Below, in pieces: positions 58,452 through 64,000 of a stretch of DNA of 64,000 bases. The stretch lies in NCBI RefSeq assembly GCF_003143755.1, contig NZ_QFRI01000001.1, forward strand, positions 186,001-250,000. Direction: 5' to 3'. The position numbers were made by a program, and so were the translations under genes. The first letter of the stretch is position 1. Each line of letters begins with the position of its first letter. The stretch is from Algibacter marinivivus. Its GTDB lineage: Bacteria; Bacteroidota; Bacteroidia; Flavobacteriales; Flavobacteriaceae. The notes beneath the pieces were generated by a model. It had not been told where the DNA came from, did no database searches, and saw only the letters and a program-made list of their open reading frames with translations.

Positions 58452-59645
58452 ATGAAAACAGCATATATAGTTAAAGCATATAGAACAGCAGTTGGTAAAG
58501 CACCAAAAGGCGTGTTCCGTTTTAAAAGAACAGATGAATTGGCGGCAGAAACCATCAAATATATGATGAAGGGATTGCCAAATTTAGATCCAAAACGTAT
58601 CGACGATGTTATTGTTGGTAATGCGATGCCAGAAGGTTCTCAAGGGTTAAATATGGCACGTTTAATTTCTCTAATGGGATTAGAAGTTATTGATGTTCCT
58701 GGTGTAACTGTTAACCGTTTTTGCTCTTCTGGAGTAGAGACTATTGGTATGGCAACTGCAAAAATCCAAGCTGGAATGGCCGATTGCATAATTGCTGGTG
58801 GAGCAGAAAGTATGAGTAGCGTACCAATGACTGGTTTTAAACCAGAATTAAATTATGATGCGATTGTAAAAGCTGGTCATGAAGATTACTATTGGGGCAT
58901 GGGAAATACTGCTGAAGCTGTTGCAAAACAATTCAATGTGTCTCGTGAAGACCAAGATGAATTTGCTTATAATTCTCATATGAAAGCTTTAAAAGCTCAA
59001 GCAGAAAACCGGTTTCAAGATCAAATTGTACCTATTGATGTAGAACAAACATATATTGATTCTAACGGTAAAAAAGCAACAAAATCATATACTGTAACTA
59101 AAGATGAAGGGCCAAGGAAAGGCACAAACAAAGCAGCTTTAGCAAAATTAAGAGCAGTATTTGCTGCTGGTGGAAGTGTTACTGCTGGTAATTCATCTCA
59201 AATGAGTGATGGTGCAGCTTTTGTTATGGTTATGAGTGAGGACATGGTTAAAGAATTAAATCTTGAACCTGTTGCAAGAATGGTAAATTATGCAGCAGCT
59301 GGTGTAGAGCCACGTATAATGGGAATTGGTCCAGTAAAAGCAATTCCAAAAGCATTAAAACAAGCAGGTTTAAATCAAGACGATTTATCATTAATTGAAT
59401 TGAATGAAGCCTTTGCGTCTCAATCTTTGGCAGTAATTAGAGAATTAGACTTAAATCCTGATATTATAAATGTAAATGGTGGCGCTATTGCACTTGGGCA
59501 TCCTCTTGGTTGTACTGGGGCAAAATTATCAGTGCAACTATTTGACGAAATGCGCAAGCAAAACATGGCAGGAAAATATGGAGCAGTTACCATGTGTGTG
59601 GGTACTGGACAAGGTGCATGTGGCATCTTTGAATTTTTAAATTAA
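58452..59645 (+). CDS. fadA: Acetyl-CoA acyltransferase (3-ketoacyl-CoA thiolase)
   Basis: This 397-residue thiolase has the nucleophile Cys91 in [13 protein letters not shown], the central [13 protein letters not shown], the His-containing [17 protein letters not shown], and the second catalytic Cys in [14 protein letters not shown]. It cleaves 3-ketoacyl-CoA with CoA, releasing acetyl-CoA, as the last step of each beta-oxidation cycle. It starts 4 bp after the FadN-like gene and lies in the same operon. Confidence 0.96.
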   Translation: MKTAYIVKAYRTAVGKAPKGVFRFKRTDELAAETIKYMMKGLPNLDPKRIDDVIVGNAMPEGSQGLNMARLISLMGLEVIDVPGVTVNRFCSSGVETIGMATAKIQAGMADCIIAGGAESMSSVPMTGFKPELNYDAIVKAGHEDYYWGMGNTAEAVAKQFNVSREDQDEFAYNSHMKALKAQAENRFQDQIVPIDVEQTYIDSNGKKATKSYTVTKDEGPRKGTNKAALAKLRAVFAAGGSVTAGNSSQMSDGAAFVMVMSEDMVKELNLEPVARMVNYAAAGVEPRIMGIGPVKAIPKALKQAGLNQDDLSLIELNEAFASQSLAVIRELDLNPDIINVNGGAIALGHPLGCTGAKLSVQLFDEMRKQNMAGKYGAVTMCVGTGQGACGIFEFLN

Positions 59646-59671
59646 AGAAATAAAAAAATAAAGTAAAAGCA

Positions 59672-61474
59672 ATGGAAAAAGACATTCTACGTGGTGGCCA
59701 ATTTTTAGTTAAAGAAATTGAATGTGAAGATATTTTCACTCCAGAAGATTTTAATGAGGACCAGCTTATGATGAAAGAAGCTGTAACCGAATTTGTTGAT
59801 AGGGAAATTTGGGCAAAAAAGGCACAGTTTGAAAAGAAAGATTACGCATTAACTGAATCTTGTATGCGTCAAGCTGGAGAGCTTGGTTTTTTAAGTGTTT
59901 CAGTTCCTGAAGAATATGGTGGAATGGGTATGGGTTTTGTTGATACCGCTTTAGTTTGCGATTATATATCTGGAGCCACAGGGTCTTTCAGTACAGCTTT
60001 TGGAGCACATACAGGAATTGGAACTATGCCAATAACTTTATATGGTAACGAAGAGCAAAAACAAAAATATGTTCCAAAATTAGCCAGTGGAGAATGGTTT
60101 GGTTCATACTGCTTAACAGAACCAAGTGCAGGTAGTGATGCCAATTCTGGTAAAACAAAAGCAGTTTTATCTGCAGATGGAAAAACCTATAGTATTACTG
60201 GTCAAAAAATGTGGATTTCAAATGCAGGTTTCTGTAGTGTAATGATTGTTTTTGCCCGTATTGAAGACGATAAAAATATTACTGGATTTATTGTTGAATA
60301 CGACCCAGAAAATCCTAATGGAATAACCATGGGTGAAGAAGAGCATAAACTAGGTATTCGTGCTTCCTCTACAAGACAAGTTTTCTTTAACGATACCGTT
60401 GTTCCAGTTGAAAATATGCTTTCCACTAGAGGTAATGGTTTTAAAATAGCCATGAATGCTTTAAACGTTGGTAGAATTAAACTTGCAGCTGCTTGTTTAG
60501 ATGCTCAACGCCGTGTAATTTCTGTCTCAGTAAATTATGCAAACGAACGTATTCAATTTAAAACACCAATTTCTAGTTTTGGAGCTATTCGTCAAAAAAT
60601 AGCAGAAATGGCTACTAATTGCTGGGTGGATGAAGCTGCAACTTACCGTGCTGCTAAAAATATTGAAGACCGTATTACAATTCGTCAGAATAACGGTAAA
60701 GACTCACATCAAGAAGCAGAATTAAAAGGTGTTGAAGAATATGCCATTGAATGTTCTATTCTTAAAGTAGCAGTATCAGAACATGTACAGAATTGTACAG
60801 ATGAAGGTATCCAAATTTTTGGAGGCATGGGATTCTCTGAAGAAACACCAGTAGAATCAGCTTGGAGAGATGCAAGAATTGCCAGAATTTATGAGGGTAC
60901 TAATGAAATTAACAGAATGCTTTCCATTGGCATGTTAATTAAAAAAGCCATGAAAGGTCATGTTGATTTATTAGGGCCTGCTCAAGCTGTTGCCAAGGAA
61001 CTAACTGGAATACCTTCTTTTGATGTTCCTGATTTTTCAGAATTATTTTCTGAAGAAAAAAGTATCGTTAAGAATCTTAAGAAACTATTTTTAATGGTTG
61101 CTGGAGCTGCGTTACAAAAATATGGAGAGAAAATTGAAGAGCAACAACAACTTATGTTAGCAGCTTCAGATATTTTAATTCAAATATACTTAGCAGAGTC
61201 TGCTATTCTTCGTGCTGAAAAAATGGCGAAGAAAGAAGGAGAAGATAATGTAAAAGAGCAAATAGCTATGGCCAAATTAAATTTATTTCATGCTATTGAT
61301 GTTATAGAAACCGCTGGTAAACATTCTATTATTTCATTCTCTACAGGTGATGAGCAACGTATGATGCTTATGGGCTTAAAACGCTATATAAAGTATGTAA
61401 ATATGCCTAATATTATAGAGTTGAGACATATTATTGCTGAAAAAGTGATTAAAGAAAATAAGTATTGTTTTTAA
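59672..61474 (+). CDS. Acyl-CoA dehydrogenase, long form
   Basis: This 600-residue flavoenzyme has an N-terminal helical domain, a middle domain with CLTEPSAGSDANSGKT and KMWISNAGF, and the C-terminal FAD domain (ALNVGRIKLAAACLDAQRR, GVEEYAIECSILKVAVSE, QIFGGMGFSEETPVESAWRDARIARIYEGTNEINRM). The catalytic Glu is probably in the IYEGTNEINR block. About 180 further C-terminal residues make it longer than the usual 380, as in the Bacillus FadE-like group. It performs the first oxidation of beta-oxidation and closes the operon. Confidence 0.94.
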   Translation: MEKDILRGGQFLVKEIECEDIFTPEDFNEDQLMMKEAVTEFVDREIWAKKAQFEKKDYALTESCMRQAGELGFLSVSVPEEYGGMGMGFVDTALVCDYISGATGSFSTAFGAHTGIGTMPITLYGNEEQKQKYVPKLASGEWFGSYCLTEPSAGSDANSGKTKAVLSADGKTYSITGQKMWISNAGFCSVMIVFARIEDDKNITGFIVEYDPENPNGITMGEEEHKLGIRASSTRQVFFNDTVVPVENMLSTRGNGFKIAMNALNVGRIKLAAACLDAQRRVISVSVNYANERIQFKTPISSFGAIRQKIAEMATNCWVDEAATYRAAKNIEDRITIRQNNGKDSHQEAELKGVEEYAIECSILKVAVSEHVQNCTDEGIQIFGGMGFSEETPVESAWRDARIARIYEGTNEINRMLSIGMLIKKAMKGHVDLLGPAQAVAKELTGIPSFDVPDFSELFSEEKSIVKNLKKLFLMVAGAALQKYGEKIEEQQQLMLAASDILIQIYLAESAILRAEKMAKKEGEDNVKEQIAMAKLNLFHAIDVIETAGKHSIISFSTGDEQRMMLMGLKRYIKYVNMPNIIELRHIIAEKVIKENKYCF

Positions 61475-61514
61475 TTTTAGAATACAAAGTATAAAGAGTG
61501 ACTAACTCAATTAT

Positions 61515-61550
61515 AAAAAGCGCTTCGAATTAATTTTCGAGGCGTTTTTT
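61515..61550 (+). terminator. Terminator of the beta-oxidation operon
   Basis: AAAAAGCGCTTCGAA pairs with TTCGAGGCGTTTTTT with one bulged base, ending in a run of T. Confidence 0.85.
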
Positions 61551-61585
61551 TATTTCACTATATTTATAATATTAATTAATTAATC

Positions 61586-62332
61586 ATGAAGTATATACTA
61601 AGCATACTTTGCTTCCTTTTTACCAAACAAGTATTTTCACAATCAGATTCTATCAACTTAGATTTAAGTAATTCTTCTAAAATTGTTCAACAACATATTG
61701 CTCCTTTCAATAATAGAAATTTAGATTCATTTTCAAACGCATTTCATAAAGATATTATGGTAACGAGATTTCCTGATGATACCATGTATATTGGAAAGGA
61801 AAAATTAAAAGAAAACTATAAAAAATTCTTTAAGGAAAATAAAAAATCGCATGTATCTGTTTTAAACAGAATGACACTTAAAAACTGGGTTATTGATGAA
61901 GAATTAGGAACTGTAAATAATTCCACAAACAGACATATAAGTATATATAGCACAAAAAATGACAAAATAAAATCAATGACATTTGTTGGTAATAAACAAA
62001 CAACTTCAAACCCAGAATCTATTGTTAACAAACAACTCCTAGCCTACAACAATAGAGACATTGATAAATTTATTGAAACTTATTCAGGACAAATTAAACT
62101 TTATATGTTCCCAAATCAGTTAATTTCTAAAGGTCATGAAACCATGCGAAAACAATATGCACCCATGTTTGAAAAAGTTTCAGATTTGAATGCTCAAATA
62201 GTAAATAGAATGGTTCTTGGAAACAAAGTAATCGACAAAGAAAAGGTAACCTATAATGGTAATACTTTTTATGCAATTGCTATTTATGAAGTAAAAGATG
62301 GAAAAATATCAAAAGTTACATTTATTCAATAA
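61586..62332 (+). CDS. Exported protein with two NTF2/SnoaL-like domains
   Basis: This 248-residue protein has a signal peptide (ending KQVFSQ). Two domains of similar layout are seen: IVQQHIAPFNNRNLDSFSNAFHKDIMVTRFPDDTMYIGKEKLKENY and IVNKQLLAYNNRDIDKFIETYSGQIKLYMFPNQLISKGHETMRKQY, each followed by strands ending in a DGKI/NDKI-S-KVTF-type motif. This is the SnoaL/nuclear-transport-factor-2-like fold in tandem. The function and ligand are unknown. A TMEM175-family gene follows after 17 bp. Confidence 0.82.
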   Translation: MKYILSILCFLFTKQVFSQSDSINLDLSNSSKIVQQHIAPFNNRNLDSFSNAFHKDIMVTRFPDDTMYIGKEKLKENYKKFFKENKKSHVSVLNRMTLKNWVIDEELGTVNNSTNRHISIYSTKNDKIKSMTFVGNKQTTSNPESIVNKQLLAYNNRDIDKFIETYSGQIKLYMFPNQLISKGHETMRKQYAPMFEKVSDLNAQIVNRMVLGNKVIDKEKVTYNGNTFYAIAIYEVKDGKISKVTFIQ

Positions 62333-62349
62333 TTATATAAATTAAAGTA

Positions 62350-62979
62350 TTGAAAATTAATCACAACATAAATAGAGTTGAAGCACTTAGTGATGCAGTA
62401 TTTGCTTTTGCTGCAACTTTAATGGTAGTCTCTTTAGGCTCCGGAGATACCCTTTTAGAATTAAAAAGTAATTTTAAAAACTTGATTAGTTTTGGTGTTA
62501 GTTTTTTTGTTTTAATAGCTTTATGGAAATTACATTACAACTATTTTAGAAGAAATAATTACTTAGACAATAGAATTATAACTTATAATTCAGTGCTACT
62601 TTTTGTAGTTCTATATTTTGTTTTTCCATTAAAATCTTTAACTGGTACTTGGTTAAAGCAATCTGCTGTTTCTTTAAATGACTTAGCATCACTATTTATT
62701 CTATATAGTTTAGGATTTTTGTTAATTTTTTTATGTTTTTCTTTAATGTACAAGAGAGCATATAAAAAATCTGAAAAGAATTCAATTACACTTTTATTTT
62801 ATCACAGACATTTTTTAATTTTTGTAGTAGTAGCTCTTGTATCAATTCTGTTAGCTATTTTTAAAATAGGCATCATATTTGGAGTACCTGGATTTGTATA
62901 TGCTTTTTTAGGGCCTTTATGCTATTTTCATGCATTAAAATTCAATAAAAAACATCCAGATTTTATTCAAAAAAAATGA
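62350..62979 (+). CDS. TMEM175/DUF1211 family membrane protein
   Basis: This 209-residue protein starts at TTG and has about five or six membrane helices. The first carries the family hallmark RVEALSDAVFAFAATLMVVSL (R-x-x-A-x-S-D-x-V-F-A). A conserved WKLHYNYFRR follows and FPLKSL marks the third helix. Bacterial TMEM175 homologues form tetrameric potassium-permeable channels. The FSD triad of helix 1 is represented here by LSD, so selectivity may differ. Confidence 0.87.
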   Translation: MKINHNINRVEALSDAVFAFAATLMVVSLGSGDTLLELKSNFKNLISFGVSFFVLIALWKLHYNYFRRNNYLDNRIITYNSVLLFVVLYFVFPLKSLTGTWLKQSAVSLNDLASLFILYSLGFLLIFLCFSLMYKRAYKKSEKNSITLLFYHRHFLIFVVVALVSILLAIFKIGIIFGVPGFVYAFLGPLCYFHALKFNKKHPDFIQKK

Positions 62980-63028
62980 TGAACTACTATTAACCTTTTT
63001 ATTTAATTTTAAACAAAATATTAATTTT

Positions 63029-64000
63029 ATGAAAAATAATTTCAGTTTAATCATAGTATTTTTAATCAGTCCCTTATTCTTTTTAAATGCTCAAGGATTG
63101 CTTTCAGAAAAAAATGTGTTCACCAAACAAGATACTTTAAGAGGTAGTATTACTCCTGAACGCGAATGGTGGGATTTAACTTATTATCACTTAGACATAA
63201 AAGTAGATCCTGATAATAAATTCATTTCTGGCAAAAACACGATACAATATAAAGTTTTAGAAAGTGATTCTGTTATGCAGATTGATTTACAACCTCCTAT
63301 GAAACTTTTAAAGGCGGTTCAAAACGGTAAAGAATTGAAAATTAAACATGATGGAAATGCTCATTTCATATCGTTATTAGAAAACCAAAAAGCAGATGAT
63401 GTAAATGATTTAACTGTTTACTACGAAGGGCATCCTAAAGAAGCTGTAAGAGCTCCTTGGGACGGAGGAATTTCATGGAAAAAAGATAAAAATGGAAATC
63501 ATTTTATTGCATCATCCTGCCAAGGTTTAGGCGCTAGCGTATGGTGGCCTTGTAAAGATCATATGTATGATGAGGTAGACAGTATGCAAATTAGTGTAAA
63601 TGTGCCTTCAAAATTAATTAATGTTTCAAATGGAAGACTTCGCAAAGTTGAACAAATTGGCGATACAAAAACGTATCGTTGGGTCGTTAAAAACCCAATT
63701 AACAATTATGGTGTAAACATAAATATTGGTGATTATGTGAATTTTTCTGAAGTATATGATGGTATGGCAGGGAATCTTGATATGGATTATTATGTTCTTA
63801 GAGATAATCTTGAAAAAGCTAAAAAACAATTTAAACAAGCGCCTCTAATGATGAAAGCATTTGAGCATTGGTTTGGTCAATACCCTTTCTATGCTGATAG
63901 TTTTAAATTAGTGGAAGTCCCCTATTTAGGTATGGAACATCAAAGTTCTGTGACTTACGGAAATGGTTATCAAAATGGGTATTTAGGAAACGATTTATCA
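63029..64000 (+). CDS. M1-family aminopeptidase (3' end outside the window)
   Basis: The frame is open to the right edge (324 codons). It has a signal peptide (MKNNFSLIIVFLISPLFFLN-AQ). The M1 N-terminal beta-saddle domain follows (REWWDLTYYHLDIKVDPDNKFISGKNTIQYKVLESDSVMQIDL, GASVWWPCKDHMYDEVDSMQISVNVP) and the start of the catalytic domain at VPYLGMEHQSSVTYGNG. The substrate-binding box is GMEH here instead of GAMEN, as in other Bacteroidetes M1 peptidases. The HExxH zinc motif would lie just past the edge. It should trim peptides in the periplasm or outside the cell. Confidence 0.93.
   Translation, partial: MKNNFSLIIVFLISPLFFLNAQGLLSEKNVFTKQDTLRGSITPEREWWDLTYYHLDIKVDPDNKFISGKNTIQYKVLESDSVMQIDLQPPMKLLKAVQNGKELKIKHDGNAHFISLLENQKADDVNDLTVYYEGHPKEAVRAPWDGGISWKKDKNGNHFIASSCQGLGASVWWPCKDHMYDEVDSMQISVNVPSKLINVSNGRLRKVEQIGDTKTYRWVVKNPINNYGVNINIGDYVNFSEVYDGMAGNLDMDYYVLRDNLEKAKKQFKQAPLMMKAFEHWFGQYPFYADSFKLVEVPYLGMEHQSSVTYGNGYQNGYLGNDLS

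Noticed and set aside
1-64000. Prophage, integrative element, IS or CRISPR-Cas in the window
   Set aside because: No integrase, transposase, phage structural gene, relaxase, Cas gene or regularly spaced repeat was found on either strand.

Overview
The window is low-GC DNA that looks like a marine member of the Flavobacteriaceae (Bacteroidetes). The reasons are -7 boxes of the form TAnnTTTG in front of many genes, TonB-dependent receptors with FecR/ECF-sigma partners, a type IX secretion sorting tail, a zinc-free type B L31 protein, a 951-residue CarB and many SPII lipoproteins. I see no rRNA, tRNA, CRISPR array, transposase, integrase or prophage gene.

Layout. 1-5.9 kb: the end of a Dph6-like ATP-pyrophosphatase, then a vitamin B12 uptake locus (btuB-like receptor behind a cobalamin riboswitch, divergent from btuF-btuC-btuD). 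5.9-7.8 kb: rmuC and a hotdog thioesterase. 7.8-12.7 kb: a TonB receptor / FecR / ECF sigma operon in which the sigma gene lies between two perfect 38-bp inverted repeats, facing a repeat-containing acidic lipoprotein. 12.8-16.4 kb: a six-gene cell-envelope operon (OB-fold, ankyrin, DOMON with T9SS tail, beta-barrel, c-type cytochrome, YceI). 16.4-33.8 kb: mostly housekeeping genes (carB, rpmH, a lytic transglycosylase, mtaB, a peptide-binding lipoprotein, a GlmU-like protein, L31, a family 2 glycosyltransferase, a phosphohexomutase, an MsbA-like exporter). 34.1-35.6 kb: a sigma / anti-sigma-like / Spy-like operon. 35.6-43.9 kb: a minus-strand cluster with a second sigma / anti-sigma / Spy-like module, then CotH, EF-hand, YHYH, MORN-type and SCO proteins. 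44-53 kb: rsmB, a cupin protein, purL and a DinB-like protein. 53.2-61.5 kb: acyl-CoA ligase, MarR regulator and a beta-oxidation operon. 61.5-64 kb: an NTF2-like protein, a TMEM175-family protein and the start of an M1 aminopeptidase.

The most notable structures are these. (1) Five copies of a 28-bp bipartite element with invariant 10-nt spacing precede five genes of the 38.8-43.9 kb cluster, four of them 28-29 bp before the start codon. This looks like the promoter of a dedicated ECF-sigma regulon, and it reveals an otherwise hidden 30-residue membrane microprotein. (2) Perfect 38-bp inverted repeats flank the ECF sigma gene at 11.0-11.6 kb, so the gene could be an invertible cassette that changes which neighbour it is transcribed with. 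(3) rsmB and purL are each followed by inserted genes and then by a diverged second copy of their own 3' end. That is the scar of cargo acquisition at gene ends without a visible recombinase.
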